Of a stretch of 64,000 nucleotides of DNA, positions 38,475-48,647 are shown one piece after another. Within the stretch, counting starts at the first letter, position 1. The number at the start of each line of letters is the position of its first letter. The translations under genes were made by a program, and so were the position numbers. Source of the stretch: Budvicia aquatica DSM 5075 = ATCC 35567. Its GTDB lineage: Bacteria; Pseudomonadota; Gammaproteobacteria; Enterobacterales; Enterobacteriaceae. The stretch lies in contig NZ_ATYS01000005.1 in the NCBI RefSeq assembly GCF_000427805.1, forward strand, positions 183,040 through 247,039, read 5' to 3'. The notes under the pieces were generated by a model. The model was not told where the DNA came from. It worked only from the letters and a program-made list of their open reading frames with translations, and ran no database searches.

Positions 38475-39473
38475 TCAGTTATAAATACTTTCTTTTGAGT
38501 GGAAGCCATCGGCCACAACGGTCGCGTCGATATTGGATTTATCAACTTGAACCGGCGTCAGCAGGAATGACGGAACCTCTTTCTTACCGTTATTCAGGGT
38601 TGCATTGGACGCCGGAGTTTCACCTTTACCCAGCGTAACGGCTATTTCAGCGGCATCATTCGCTAACTTGCTGATAGGCTTATATACCGTCATGGTTTGG
38701 GTGCCGGCAACGATACGTTTAATACCGGCAAGGTCTGCATCCTGACCGGAAATCGCCACTTTGCCTGCTAATCCCTGAGCCACTAATGCCTGAACGGCAC
38801 CGCCGGCAGTCGCATCGTTTGAAGCCACCACGGCATCAATTTTATTGTTGTTAGCCGTCAGCGCATTTTCCATAATCTTCAGCGCATTCTCCGGTAACCA
38901 GGCATCAACCCATTGGTCACCGACAATCTTAATTTTTCCTTCTTTGATCAGCGGATTAAGTACGTTCATTTGCCCCTGACGGAACAATTTAGCGTTGTTA
39001 TCTACCGGCGATCCGCCCATCAGAAAATAATTACCTTCCGGTACCCTTTCGATCAGGCTTTGAGCCTGTAACTCACCCACTTTTTCATTGTTGAAGGAGA
39101 TATAAAAATCAATGTCTGCATCGTTAATCATGCGGTCATAGGCCAGCACCTTGATGCCCTCGCGTTTGGCTTCGGCGATCACGTTACTCAGAACCTGCCC
39201 GTTATAGGGAATGATAACCAACACATCAACACCGCGGTTGATCATATTCTCAATTTGAGACATTTGGGTCTCTTCGTTGCCGTTAGCCGACTGGACAAAT
39301 ACTTTGGCCCCGAGTGATTCAGCCTTGCTCACAAAGATATCGCGGTCTTTCTGCCAGCGCTCTAGCCGCAGGTCGTCAATCGCCATGCCTATCTTTATTT
39401 CTTTGGCATTGACCATATGTCCTGATAGCGCCAGTGATGCACAAACGGCAAGTAAGATATGCTTTAAATTCAT
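38475..39473 (-). CDS. xylF: D-xylose periplasmic binding protein XylF
   Basis: 332 residues with a signal peptide (MNLKHILLAVCASLALSGHM, cleaved near NAKE). The mature start KIGMAIDDLRLERWQKDRD and MSQIENMINRGVDVLVIIPY are almost identical to E. coli XylF. First gene of xylFGH; transcribed away from xylAB. Confidence 0.97.
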   Translation of the reverse strand: MNLKHILLAVCASLALSGHMVNAKEIKIGMAIDDLRLERWQKDRDIFVSKAESLGAKVFVQSANGNEETQMSQIENMINRGVDVLVIIPYNGQVLSNVIAEAKREGIKVLAYDRMINDADIDFYISFNNEKVGELQAQSLIERVPEGNYFLMGGSPVDNNAKLFRQGQMNVLNPLIKEGKIKIVGDQWVDAWLPENALKIMENALTANNNKIDAVVASNDATAGGAVQALVAQGLAGKVAISGQDADLAGIKRIVAGTQTMTVYKPISKLANDAAEIAVTLGKGETPASNATLNNGKKEVPSFLLTPVQVDKSNIDATVVADGFHSKESIYN

Positions 39474-39882
39474 TTGATAACATCCTATTTTGGTTTAGCT
39501 ATTTCAGTTAAGAGGGTGTTTTTATTTCCGTTCTACTCATTACAGATAAATATTAACCGTCTACAGTGTTATCAGATATAACTCAAGGATCAATTACAGA
39601 TTCTTACCCTGTTATTACGTTTTTTAGTTTCTTTTCATTTTTTTGAGAGAGGTCATACTTTACGAAAATAAAATCAAGATAAACACATTCATTCAATAAC
39701 GCTTACAACACTAGGGTGAATAAATATTGGCGCTAATTTACCTCCCTATATTAATGTGACTCTAATCACACTAGTTAAATTTCATAATTCATATCTCAAA
39801 TCTAGGAATAACCATTATAGATTTAAGGTTCTATTATCATCCTACCCTGTCCATAAATATAAATAGAAACGCGGAATATAAA
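39474..39882. promoter_or_regulatory. xyl divergent control region
   Basis: 409 AT-rich bases with no gene. It corresponds to the E. coli xylA-xylF intergenic region: a consensus CRP site at 39755, and AAATTTCATAATTC next to it (39777-39790), which resembles the XylR half-sites. The plus-strand promoter should fire toward the MalY/PatB relic and then xylA. Confidence 0.65.
39755..39770. promoter_or_regulatory. CRP site of the xyl genes
   Basis: TGTGACTCTAATCACA is a perfect TGTGA-N6-TCACA palindrome. Confidence 0.85.
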
Positions 39883-40878
<996 letters not shown>

Positions 40879-40903
40879 ATCAAATAGCGTAAAGGAAATC
40901 ATC

Positions 40904-42223
40904 ATGACTCAGTATTTCGATAAACTCGACCGCGTGCGCTACGAAGGCACAGACAGCAATAATCCTCTGGCTTTTCGTCATTACAACCCGGACGAGCTTA
41001 TTTTAGGGAAGCGGATGGAGGATCATTTACGCTTTGCCGCCTGTTACTGGCATACCTTCTGCTGGAACGGTGCCGATATGTTTGGCATAGGTTCATTCCA
41101 GCGCCCGTGGCAGGAAGCCGGTGATGCACTGACCCGCGCCAAAGCCAAAGCGGACGTGGCATTTGAGTTTTATCATAAGCTCAACGTTCCTTTTTACTGC
41201 TTCCACGACATCGACGTTTCACCTGAAGGCGCATCAATTAAAGAGTATCTGAACAACTTAGCGGTAATGACCGATGTGCTGGCTGAAAAGCAAAAATCGT
41301 CTGGCGTTAAGCTACTGTGGGGCACGGCTAACTGCTTTACTCACCCGCGCTATGGCGCAGGTGCGGCAACGAACCCGGATCCGGAAATTTTTGCCTATGC
41401 GGCAACACAGGTCTTCAGTGCTATGAAAGCGACACAAACCCTGGGCGGTGAGAACTACGTTTTATGGGGCGGGCGCGAAGGCTATGAAACCCTGCTCAAT
41501 ACCGATCTGCGTCAGGAACGCGAGCAACTAGGCCGCTTTATGCAGATGGTAGTAGAACATAAACACAAAATTGGCTTTAAAGGCACGCTGCTGATTGAGC
41601 CAAAACCGCAGGAGCCCACCAAGCATCAATATGATTATGATGTAGCAACCGTTTATGGCTTCCTTAAGCAGTTCGGTCTGGAAAAAGAGGTGAAGGTTAA
41701 TATCGAAGCCAACCACGCCACTCTGGCCGGTCATAGCTTCCATCACGAAATTGCATCGGCCATTGCGCTGGGTATTTTAGGCTCTGTGGATGCCAACCGG
41801 GGTGACCCGCAACTGGGTTGGGATACCGACCAGTTCCCGATTAGCGTAGAAGAAAACGCACTGGTGATGTACGAAATTCTCAAAGCCGGGGGATTCACCA
41901 CCGGAGGACTGAACTTTGATGCTAAGGTTCGTCGCCAAAGCACCGATAAATACGATCTGTTCTACGGCCATATCGGCGCAATGGATACTATGGCGCTGTC
42001 GTTGAAAGTGGCGGCCAAAATGATTGAAGACGGCCAGCTAAACCAAAAAGTTGCAGAGCGCTACGCGGGCTGGAACGGTAAACTGGGCCAGCAAATTTTG
42101 CAGGGCGAAAGCTCACTGGAATCACTGGCTAAATATGTTGAAAGTCATGACATTAAGCCACAGCATCAGAGCGGACGTCAGGAGCTGTTAGAGAATCTGG
42201 TTAATCGCTATTTATTTGGTTAA
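40904..42223 (+). CDS. xylA: Xylose isomerase XylA
   Basis: Start at ATG 40904 ([15 protein letters not shown]) with AAAGGA at 40891-40896; the frame extends upstream only into the ERIC copy. 439 residues, versus 440 in E. coli. Active-site segments are [13 protein letters not shown] (His101 region), [11 protein letters not shown] near 188, [18 protein letters not shown] near 230 and [17 protein letters not shown] near 265. It converts D-xylose to D-xylulose in the cytoplasm. Confidence 0.97.
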   Translation: MTQYFDKLDRVRYEGTDSNNPLAFRHYNPDELILGKRMEDHLRFAACYWHTFCWNGADMFGIGSFQRPWQEAGDALTRAKAKADVAFEFYHKLNVPFYCFHDIDVSPEGASIKEYLNNLAVMTDVLAEKQKSSGVKLLWGTANCFTHPRYGAGAATNPDPEIFAYAATQVFSAMKATQTLGGENYVLWGGREGYETLLNTDLRQEREQLGRFMQMVVEHKHKIGFKGTLLIEPKPQEPTKHQYDYDVATVYGFLKQFGLEKEVKVNIEANHATLAGHSFHHEIASAIALGILGSVDANRGDPQLGWDTDQFPISVEENALVMYEILKAGGFTTGGLNFDAKVRRQSTDKYDLFYGHIGAMDTMALSLKVAAKMIEDGQLNQKVAERYAGWNGKLGQQILQGESSLESLAKYVESHDIKPQHQSGRQELLENLVNRYLFG

Positions 42224-42248
42224 TGGCAATTTGGTAAAAGCCAATTCG

Positions 42249-42376
42249 ATATATCCAAAATAATTCGAGTTGCACTGCGGCGGCAAGAGAGTCGGCCCCG
42301 GTGAGCTTACTCAAGTCAGTGGTTCGGGTAAACGAACGTCGCTAACCAAGATGCAACTTGAAGTATAACGGATATA
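42249..42376. repeat. ERIC element, copy E (full length)
   Basis: ATATATCCAAAATAATTCGA at one end and CTTGAAGTATAACGGATATA at the other, with core GAGCTTACTCAAGTCAGTGG. It starts 26 bases after the xylA stop and lies inside the xylA-xylB transcript, where it could fold as a long hairpin. Confidence 0.88.
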
Positions 42377-42490
42377 AAAACCCAGCGGGCGAACTCGGTA
42401 TCATATTGATCGGCAGCCGCCCGCTGTTTTATCCACAAAAGTCTCGCCATATCAACGATCGGCACTGGCCTGACAAGGAGGATTTCGTCC

Positions 42491-43942
42491 ATGTATATCG
42501 GTATCGACCTCGGTACTTCCGGTGTAAAAGCCATCCTGCTCAGTGAACAGCAGCAGGTCATTGCTACCCATACTCAGCCGCTATCTATTTCTCGCCCTCA
42601 TCCTCTCTGGTCAGAACAAAACCCACAGGAATGGTGGCAGGCAACGGATTCCGCCATGCAGTCGCTGGCAGCACAGCATAATTTGTCTCAGGTTAAAGCC
42701 ATGGGGCTGACCGGGCAAATGCACGGTGCTACGCTGTTGGATAAACACCATCAGGTTTTACGCCCGGCTATTTTATGGAACGACGGACGAAGCGGCGCCC
42801 AGTGCTCAGAGCTGGAAAAACAGGTTCCTCAGTCGAGAAATATCACCGGTAACCTGATGATGCCGGGCTTTACCGCACCGAAACTGAAGTGGCTGGCTGA
42901 ATATGAACCAGACACCTTCCGTGCTATCGACAAAGTATTACTCCCTAAAGACTACCTGCGCCTGCTGATTACCGGCGAACTTGCCAGCGATATGTCTGAT
43001 GCTGCCGGAACAATGTGGATGGACGTGGCCCGCCGCGACTGGAGCGATGAAATGCTCGCCGCCTGTCAGCTAAGCCGGGACAATATGCCGGCCCTATTCG
43101 AAGGCTCGCAAATTACCGGCAACGTACGGGCAGACATCGCCCAGCGCTGGGGCATTGGCCAAATTCCGGTTGCTGCCGGCGGCGGTGATAATGCTGCCGG
43201 TGCAGTGGGGATTGGCTTATATCGCGCCGGCCAGGCAATGCTGTCACTGGGAACCTCCGGTGTCTATTTTGCCGTTAGCGACGGTTTTCTCAGTAATCCG
43301 GAGAGCGCGGTTCACAGCTTCTGCCATGCTTTACCCAACACTTGGCATTTGATGTCGGTGATGTTGAGCGCCGCATCCTGCCTCGACTGGGCCTGCAAGC
43401 TGACCAACGTCGCCAGCGTTCCGGCACTGCTAGCCGATATTGAACGCACACCGCCGTCAGACAGCCCGGTCTGGTTCCTGCCTTACCTTTCCGGAGAGCG
43501 GACGCCTCATAATAATCCTGACGCGAAAGGCGCATTCTGGGGATTCACTCATCAACATAATGCAACCGATCTGGCCAGAGCAGTACTGGAAGGCGTCAGC
43601 TTTGCGTTGGCTGACGGCATGGACGTTCTTCATGCTACGGGTTTACAGCCGGAACAAATTGCCCTGATCGGTGGCGGAGCCCGCAGCCCGTACTGGCGCC
43701 AAATGCTGGCTGATATTAGCGGACAAACTTTGGAATACCGCACCGGCGGCGACGTTGGCCCTGCATTAGGTGCTGCAAGGCTGGCTCAGATTGCCACTAA
43801 TCCGACCGTCGATCTTGCCGATCTCTGTCCTGAGCTGTTGCTTGAGCAATTACACACTCCTGTTGCCGAGCGTCATCAGTATTACCAGCAGAGGCGAGAG
43901 ATTTTTAAGCAGCTTTATCAACAATTACTCCCGCTGTGTTAA
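42491..43942 (+). CDS. xylB: Xylulokinase XylB
   Basis: 483 residues, FGGY kinase. ATG 42491 follows AAGGAGG at 42475-42481. The N-terminus YIGIDLGTSGVKAILL is the phosphate-binding motif, LTGQMHGA near residue 75 and GGGDNAAGAVGIGLY near 230 (catalytic Asp) are family hallmarks, and LIGGGARSPYWRQM near 390 is the second ATP-binding segment. It makes xylulose-5-phosphate. Confidence 0.97.
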   Translation: MYIGIDLGTSGVKAILLSEQQQVIATHTQPLSISRPHPLWSEQNPQEWWQATDSAMQSLAAQHNLSQVKAMGLTGQMHGATLLDKHHQVLRPAILWNDGRSGAQCSELEKQVPQSRNITGNLMMPGFTAPKLKWLAEYEPDTFRAIDKVLLPKDYLRLLITGELASDMSDAAGTMWMDVARRDWSDEMLAACQLSRDNMPALFEGSQITGNVRADIAQRWGIGQIPVAAGGGDNAAGAVGIGLYRAGQAMLSLGTSGVYFAVSDGFLSNPESAVHSFCHALPNTWHLMSVMLSAASCLDWACKLTNVASVPALLADIERTPPSDSPVWFLPYLSGERTPHNNPDAKGAFWGFTHQHNATDLARAVLEGVSFALADGMDVLHATGLQPEQIALIGGGARSPYWRQMLADISGQTLEYRTGGDVGPALGAARLAQIATNPTVDLADLCPELLLEQLHTPVAERHQYYQQRREIFKQLYQQLLPLC

Positions 43943-43955
43943 ATCAGTATTCACC

Positions 43956-43981
43956 TACCGGCCATGCTCAAATGGCCGGTA
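43956..43981 (+). terminator. Hairpin after xylB
   Basis: 10-bp stem TACCGGCCAT / ATGGCCGGTA with a 6-base loop, 13 bases after the stop; only a weak T-stretch follows. Confidence 0.6.
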
Positions 43982-44122
43982 CTTCTGCAATCGGCTGATA
44001 AATAGATTTTTTCTCCTCTGATAATTTGAACTGATAACAATATTCCCCTTTTCATTGCATGTTTCTTTAAACCGATCGGGTCTATGCTTATAGCGTTATC
44101 CATCCATTTAAAGGAATTAGCT

Positions 44123-44593
44123 ATGCGTATAATGACCGCTTTACCAATACTATTCAGTTTGTGTTTTGCCAGTGGTGTCATCGCCGCTGAAACCACCAAA
44201 GCCCCGTCAGAAGCTCAGACAGCGCAGCGAGATAAAATGGCCAGCTGTAATAAGCAGGCAACAGATAAATCATTGAAAGGTGATGAGCGTAAAACCTTTA
44301 TGGCCGACTGCCTGAAAGCTAAACCGGCGGCAGAAGAAGCGAAGAAAATGACTCCGCAGCAGCAAAAAATGGGCACCTGTAATACCGAAGCCGCCGGCAA
44401 AGGTCTGAAAGGGGATGAGCGCAAAACCTTTATGAGCAACTGCCTGAAGGCTGAACCTGCTGCCACAGATAAGAAAGATCTGACCCCACAGCAAAAGAAA
44501 ATGGCCGACTGCAGTACTGAAGCCGCCGGTAAAGAGCTAAAAGGCGAAGACCGCAAAACCTTTATGGCAACTTGTCTGAAAAAAGCCGCCTAA
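44123..44593 (+). CDS. PsiF-like periplasmic protein with three repeat units
   Basis: Start at ATG 44123, 6 bases after AAGGAA (44111-44116). The 156-residue product has a signal peptide ending near VIAAE, then three near-identical units, each with two cysteines: a (Q)xKMxxCNxxA segment followed by LKGDERKTFMxxCLK. E. coli PsiF, a phosphate-starvation-inducible protein of unknown function, has about two units and 106 residues, so this is an expanded version. No Pho box was identified upstream. Confidence 0.88.
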   Translation: MRIMTALPILFSLCFASGVIAAETTKAPSEAQTAQRDKMASCNKQATDKSLKGDERKTFMADCLKAKPAAEEAKKMTPQQQKMGTCNTEAAGKGLKGDERKTFMSNCLKAEPAATDKKDLTPQQKKMADCSTEAAGKELKGEDRKTFMATCLKKAA

Positions 44594-44621
44594 TTCATAG
44601 TGCTTGTCAGTTAAGTATTTC

Positions 44622-44693
44622 TACATCATATAAACCGACTACAACATATAAGCTGACTGCATCATATAAACCGACTACATCATATAGACCTAC
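44622..44693. repeat. Four tandem 18-bp repeats
   Basis: Units begin at 44622, 44640, 44658 and 44676, consensus TACATCATATAAACCGAC; units 1 and 3 differ by one base, unit 2 by a few and unit 4 by several. Noncoding, 28 bases after the PsiF-like gene. Confidence 0.85.
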
Positions 44694-44730
44694 GATATCG
44701 TCGTCCCCACACCCCGTCATCCCCACACTC

Positions 44731-44756
44731 CCGTCATCCCCGTGAAAACGGGGATC
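44731..44756. repeat. REP-like palindrome
   Basis: CCGTCATCCCCGTGAAAACG followed by GGGATC; stem CCCCGT/ACGGGG (44738-44753) on a GAAA loop. The same GTCATCCCC..GGGGAT unit recurs at 45141-45253 and 59793-59820. Confidence 0.65.
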
Positions 44757-44924
44757 CGGCCCTTAGGCTAAATGTGGTTGATTCGCTAAAATCCAGACGA
44801 TTAACAAAGCCCTTTCACACCGCTCCGTTAGTTTATTGTCTTTATTCTTCAATTAATTAATTCCTTTCTGGCTTCAGCCATAAAATTCCCGGTTGAAACC
44901 TGGCGTAGATAGGCGCATATTATT

Positions 44925-44937
44925 GTTATATTATAAC
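44925..44937. promoter_or_regulatory. Zur operator of the L36 paralogue
   Basis: GTTATATTATAAC, the perfect core palindrome of the proteobacterial Zur box (GTTATAnTATAAC), flanked by TGTTATA/TATAACATA. It lies 22 bases before the L36 start, so zinc-loaded Zur should block transcription. Confidence 0.85.
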
Positions 44938-44958
44938 ATATCAATTAAGAAGGTATTT

Positions 44959-45102
44959 ATGCAGGTTTTAAGCTCTTTACGCTCCGCTAAGCAGCGCCAC
45001 CCCGACTGTAAAATTGTTCGCCGTAACGGCAAGATATATGTGATATGTAAGTCAAACCCGCGGTTTAAAGCGGTGCAGGGCGGTAAGAAGAAGAAGGGTT
45101 GA
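44959..45102 (+). CDS. ykgO: Zinc-independent ribosomal protein L36 paralogue (YkgO/RpmJ2)
   Basis: 47 residues from ATG 44959, preceded by [24 protein letters not shown], then [20 protein letters not shown] and a Lys-rich tail match E. coli YkgO. It lacks the four zinc-binding residues of standard L36. It replaces zinc-bearing L36 when zinc is scarce; the Zur box upstream supports this. The L31 paralogue that accompanies it in E. coli (ykgM) is absent here. Confidence 0.93.
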   Translation: MQVLSSLRSAKQRHPDCKIVRRNGKIYVICKSNPRFKAVQGGKKKKG

Positions 45103-45140
45103 TGGTATTAGTTTTTGGTACTTGGTACTTGCAGTAGGAT

Positions 45141-45253
45141 CGTCATCCCGTTGAAAAACGGGATCCAGCAGTTGACCTGCTCTTAAAGGGCAAATCAACG
45201 ACCAGTTCACGGTCAAATTCAAGGACTGTAGCCCGTTTTTCAACGGGATGACG
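45141..45253. repeat. Pair of inverted REP-like units (BIME-like)
   Basis: CGTCATCCCGTTGAAAAACG at 45141 and CGTTTTTCAACGGGATGACG at 45234-45253 are inverted copies, each itself a hairpin (CCCGTT/AACGGG). They enclose about 70 bases. The remaining sequence to 45623 shows no gene or clear site. Confidence 0.75.
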
Positions 45254-45623
45254 ACATTAGGGAACAAGGTCAGGGACAAGGGCTGAAATAAAGGTCAAGA
45301 ACAACGGCAACGGCAAAATACCCCTCTCCCTGTAAGCACTCACTAACATGATTAACCTGCCACGATCTCCTCGGCAAAAAATTCGCTAACATGCCACTAC
45401 GCATCAATATAGATAAAATCATTATTTATTAAATAGATAGGCACTTCATTCATTTTTATGTTAGTAACCACTAACATCAATATCCCTTTCTTGTGTTTTA
45501 TTTCTTATCGTAAAAGCTAATTAAACACGATTCGTACTCAATCCGTTCACATAACGTCCTATTGTGTCAGAAAATAACCGCTCTACACTGTCAGAGAACA
45601 TCGGTTCGCAAGAGGAAGCTGCA

Positions 45624-46514
45624 ATGTTAGCTGGATTAAAACAACAAAAACGTAAAGTTAATCAGATTGATATTAGTTTTCGTACTACCGGTCAGGGACC
45701 TGCCCTGTTGATGCTGCACGGCCATCCGCAAAATCATATGATGTGGCATAAGGTGGTTCCCGCCCTGTCTCAACATTTCACCTTGGTCACGGCCGATCTG
45801 CGCGGCTATGGTGACAGCGACAAGCCCGTTTCTCCGCCATCTCAGAGCCTCTACTCTAAACGTATTATGGCGCAGGATATGCGTGAGCTGATGGCTTCGC
45901 TCGGGTTCAATAAGTTCGCGGTATTAGCCCATGACCGCGGTGCTCGGGTCGCCCATCGTTTGGGTTTAGATCACCCCGATGCGGTTCTCGGTATGATGCT
46001 ATTAGATATCGCCCCGACGCTGGCAATGTACCGGCAGACCAACGAAGCCTTTGCCCGGGCATATTGGCACTGGTTTACCCTTATCCGCCCGACGCCTTTC
46101 CCTGAAACCCTAATCGAGAGCGATCCTGAACTCTATTTACGTAGCGTAATGGGTGCGCGCAGCGCAGGCATGAAACCCTTCACCCCTGAAGTACTGGCCG
46201 AATATCAGCGTTGCCTGAGCCTGCCGGGCACCGCCTATGGCATTTGTGAAGACTATCGGGCCAGCGCGGGTATCGACCTTGAACATGATGAAGAAGATAT
46301 CAGACAGGGCAATCACCTGACCTGTCCGTTAATGGCCCTTTGGGGTAAAAACGGTGCCATTGAACAATGTTTTGAACCATTAAACGAGTGGAAAAAAGTC
46401 GCGGCTCAGGTCGAGGGTAAAGCCATGCCGTCGGGCCACTATATTGCTGAAGAAGTCCCTGAGCTGCTGATTGCCGAAGCGCTGAGCTTTTTCTCATCCA
46501 TCAATGACCTATAA
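45624..46514 (+). CDS. Alpha/beta hydrolase with a complete fluoroacetate/haloacetate dehalogenase active site
   Basis: Start taken at ATG 45624 behind AGAGGA (45611-45616); a GTG at 45564 would add 20 residues. In this 296-residue form, HDRGARVAHR gives Asp104 (nucleophile), Arg105 and Arg108 (carboxylate binding). LLDIAP gives Asp128, YWHWF gives His149 and Trp150, CEDYRASAG gives Tyr211 (halide pocket), and SGHYIAEE gives His272. These match one for one, at nearly constant offset, the residues known in the Rhodopseudomonas fluoroacetate dehalogenase. The oxyanion-side motif LHGHPQNHMMW is at residue 31. The gene is 11 bases before a LeuC homologue, so they share an operon. Actual substrate is not known; fluoro- or chloroacetate-like acids are the best guess. 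Confidence 0.85.
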   Translation: MLAGLKQQKRKVNQIDISFRTTGQGPALLMLHGHPQNHMMWHKVVPALSQHFTLVTADLRGYGDSDKPVSPPSQSLYSKRIMAQDMRELMASLGFNKFAVLAHDRGARVAHRLGLDHPDAVLGMMLLDIAPTLAMYRQTNEAFARAYWHWFTLIRPTPFPETLIESDPELYLRSVMGARSAGMKPFTPEVLAEYQRCLSLPGTAYGICEDYRASAGIDLEHDEEDIRQGNHLTCPLMALWGKNGAIEQCFEPLNEWKKVAAQVEGKAMPSGHYIAEEVPELLIAEALSFFSSINDL

Positions 46515-46525
46515 GAGACAACACC

Positions 46526-47950
46526 ATGGCCTCAGCAAAAACGCTGTATCAGAAGTTTATCGATTCCCATACGGTACGCGAACTGGATAATCAGGGTAAC
46601 GTGCTGCTCTATATTGACCGCTCAATTCTGAATGAATACACCAGCCCGCAGGCCTTTAGCGGCCTTAGAGACAATAAACGTAAAGCATGGCGCCCTGAAA
46701 GCACGCTGCTGAACGTTGATCACGTTAATCCGACCCGCCCGCTGCGCGATGCCAATATGACCGACCCCGGCGGGCAGCTACAGGTCGATTACTTCCGTGA
46801 AAACAGTCGTGACTTCGGTATCGAACTGTTTGACGTATTGGACGTGCGCCAGGGCATTGAGCACGTCGTTGCGCCGGAGCAGGGATTTGTTCTGCCCGGC
46901 ATGGTGATTGCCGCCGGTGACAGCCATACCACCACTTACGGCGCGCTGGGTGCATTCGGGTTCGGAATCGGTACGTCAGAAATTGAACATTATCTGGCAA
47001 CCCAAACGTTGGTTTATAAACGACTTAAAACTATGCGGGTCACGGTCACCGGCCGCTTAGGCATCGCAGTGACGGCCAAAGACATTATTATGGCGCTGAT
47101 TCAAAAAATTGGCGCATCGGGCGCGACCGGATTTGCCATTGAATTCGCCGGGCCGGCTATCGATGAGCTGAGCGTTGAAGGACGAATGACCATCTGCAAT
47201 ATGGCGGTTGAAGCCGGAGCTCGCGGCGCCTTTATGGCCCCGGATGAAAAAGTTTATCAATATCTGCAGAACAAACCGCGCGCGCCAAAAGGCGAGCTAT
47301 GGCAGCAGGCGGTGCAGTCATGGCGCCAGCTACGTTCCGACCCCGGTGCCGTATTCGATCTTGAAGTCGCCCTGGACTGCAATATGCTGGAACCTATGGT
47401 GACATGGGGGATCAGTCCCGATCAGGCCGATAATATCAATGGAAGCCTGCCCGATCCGTCTGATGAAAAAGATCCACACAAGCGTTTGGCACAGGAAAAA
47501 GCCCTTGCCTATATGGAACTTGCGCCCAAAACCCGCCTGACGGATATCCGCATTTCCCATGCCTTTATTGGCTCATGCACCAACGGTCGGATTGAAGATC
47601 TGCGCTTAGCGGCAGAGGTACTCAAAGGCCGTAAAGTCGCTGCCCACGTCAGAGCCATGATTATTCCCGGCTCAACCTTAGTCAGACAGCAGGCTGAGCG
47701 GGAAGGTTTGGCAAAAATATTCACCGATGCCGGATTTGAGTGGCGTCAGTCAGGGTGTTCGATGTGTCTGGCGATGAACGAAGACGTACTCCAACCGGGC
47801 GACCGCTGTGCCTCCAGCACCAACCGCAACTTTGCCGGACGCCAAGGTGCCGGTTCTAAAACCCATCTGATGAGCCCGTCAATGGTGGCAGCCGCCGCAA
47901 TCGCCGGCCATTTAGCCGACGTTCGCTTAATTAACGGTGGAGCAAAATAA
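46526..47950 (+). CDS. LeuC-type isopropylmalate isomerase large subunit (accessory copy)
   Basis: 474 residues, aconitase superfamily. It keeps the three iron-sulfur cysteines: IGSCTNGR near residue 350, and SGCSMCLAMN near 410. VIAAGDSHTTTYGALGAFGFGIGTSE near 130 and the C-terminal STNRNFAGRQG are family motifs. It hydrates and isomerises 2- or 3-alkylmalates in the cytoplasm. No leuA, leuB or leucine-leader is nearby, so this is probably a second set serving another pathway (for example citramalate or another substituted malate). Its stop overlaps the leuD-like start by one base. Confidence 0.9.
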   Translation: MASAKTLYQKFIDSHTVRELDNQGNVLLYIDRSILNEYTSPQAFSGLRDNKRKAWRPESTLLNVDHVNPTRPLRDANMTDPGGQLQVDYFRENSRDFGIELFDVLDVRQGIEHVVAPEQGFVLPGMVIAAGDSHTTTYGALGAFGFGIGTSEIEHYLATQTLVYKRLKTMRVTVTGRLGIAVTAKDIIMALIQKIGASGATGFAIEFAGPAIDELSVEGRMTICNMAVEAGARGAFMAPDEKVYQYLQNKPRAPKGELWQQAVQSWRQLRSDPGAVFDLEVALDCNMLEPMVTWGISPDQADNINGSLPDPSDEKDPHKRLAQEKALAYMELAPKTRLTDIRISHAFIGSCTNGRIEDLRLAAEVLKGRKVAAHVRAMIIPGSTLVRQQAEREGLAKIFTDAGFEWRQSGCSMCLAMNEDVLQPGDRCASSTNRNFAGRQGAGSKTHLMSPSMVAAAAIAGHLADVRLINGGAK

Positions 47951-48567
47951 TGCACACATTTACCCGAGTACAAGCAAAGGCGGCACCAATGCTGGACGCC
48001 AATATCGATACAGACGTTATTATGCCAAAGCAGTTTCTGAAAGGCATTGACCGGCAAAACCTCGATCGCGGCCTGTTCTTCGATCAACGCACCCTGGCCG
48101 ACGGCAGCCTTAACCCTGACTTTATTCTTAACCGCCCAGACTGGCAGGGCAGCCAATTCTTAGTGGTTGGTCCCAACTTCGGCTGCGGCTCAAGCCGTGA
48201 GCATGCGGTATGGGGTATGCAACAATCGGGCATCCGCGCGCTGATTGGCACTTCATTTGCCGGTATCTTTGGTGATAACTGCCAGCGCAACGGCGTATTG
48301 CTAATCCGATTATCTGAAGAACAGCTGGCCGAAATCGGCCGGGCGGCAAGCCAGCCACAAACCAATACGCTCACCATCGACCTACCGGAACAAAAAATCA
48401 TCCTCAGCGAGGGTAAAACCATCGCCTTCCAGATCGATGACCGCAATAAAGAAGCCCTAATAAAAGGCCTCGACGCCATCGGCGTTACGATGGAATACAA
48501 ACAGGATATAACAGAGTTCGAGAAAAATTACTTAGCGCAGAATCCGTGGCTGGTAGTGAATCAATAG
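47950..48567 (+). CDS. LeuD-type isopropylmalate isomerase small subunit (accessory copy)
   Basis: 205 residues, swivel domain of the aconitase fold. LDANIDTDVIMPKQFLKGI is at residue 14, PNFGCGSSREHAVWGMQ near 75 holds the substrate-binding loop, and GTSFAGIFGDNCQRNGVLLI follows. Complete in length. Start ATG 47950 overlaps the last base of the large-subunit gene, giving strong coupling. Confidence 0.92.
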   Translation: MHTFTRVQAKAAPMLDANIDTDVIMPKQFLKGIDRQNLDRGLFFDQRTLADGSLNPDFILNRPDWQGSQFLVVGPNFGCGSSREHAVWGMQQSGIRALIGTSFAGIFGDNCQRNGVLLIRLSEEQLAEIGRAASQPQTNTLTIDLPEQKIILSEGKTIAFQIDDRNKEALIKGLDAIGVTMEYKQDITEFEKNYLAQNPWLVVNQ

Positions 48568-48647
48568 CCTCCTTGGTCTTGTCCTTTTCAGTTGATCTTC
48601 TAATCGAGCGTACGAATATTGCCGAAAGAAGCACAAAAGTAGCACGG

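Noticed and set aside
44731-45253. CRISPR-like array of GTCATCCCC...GGGGAT repeats
   Set aside because: Units are few, irregularly spaced and inverted, with no uniform spacers and no cas genes; they fit REP/BIME-type repeats.
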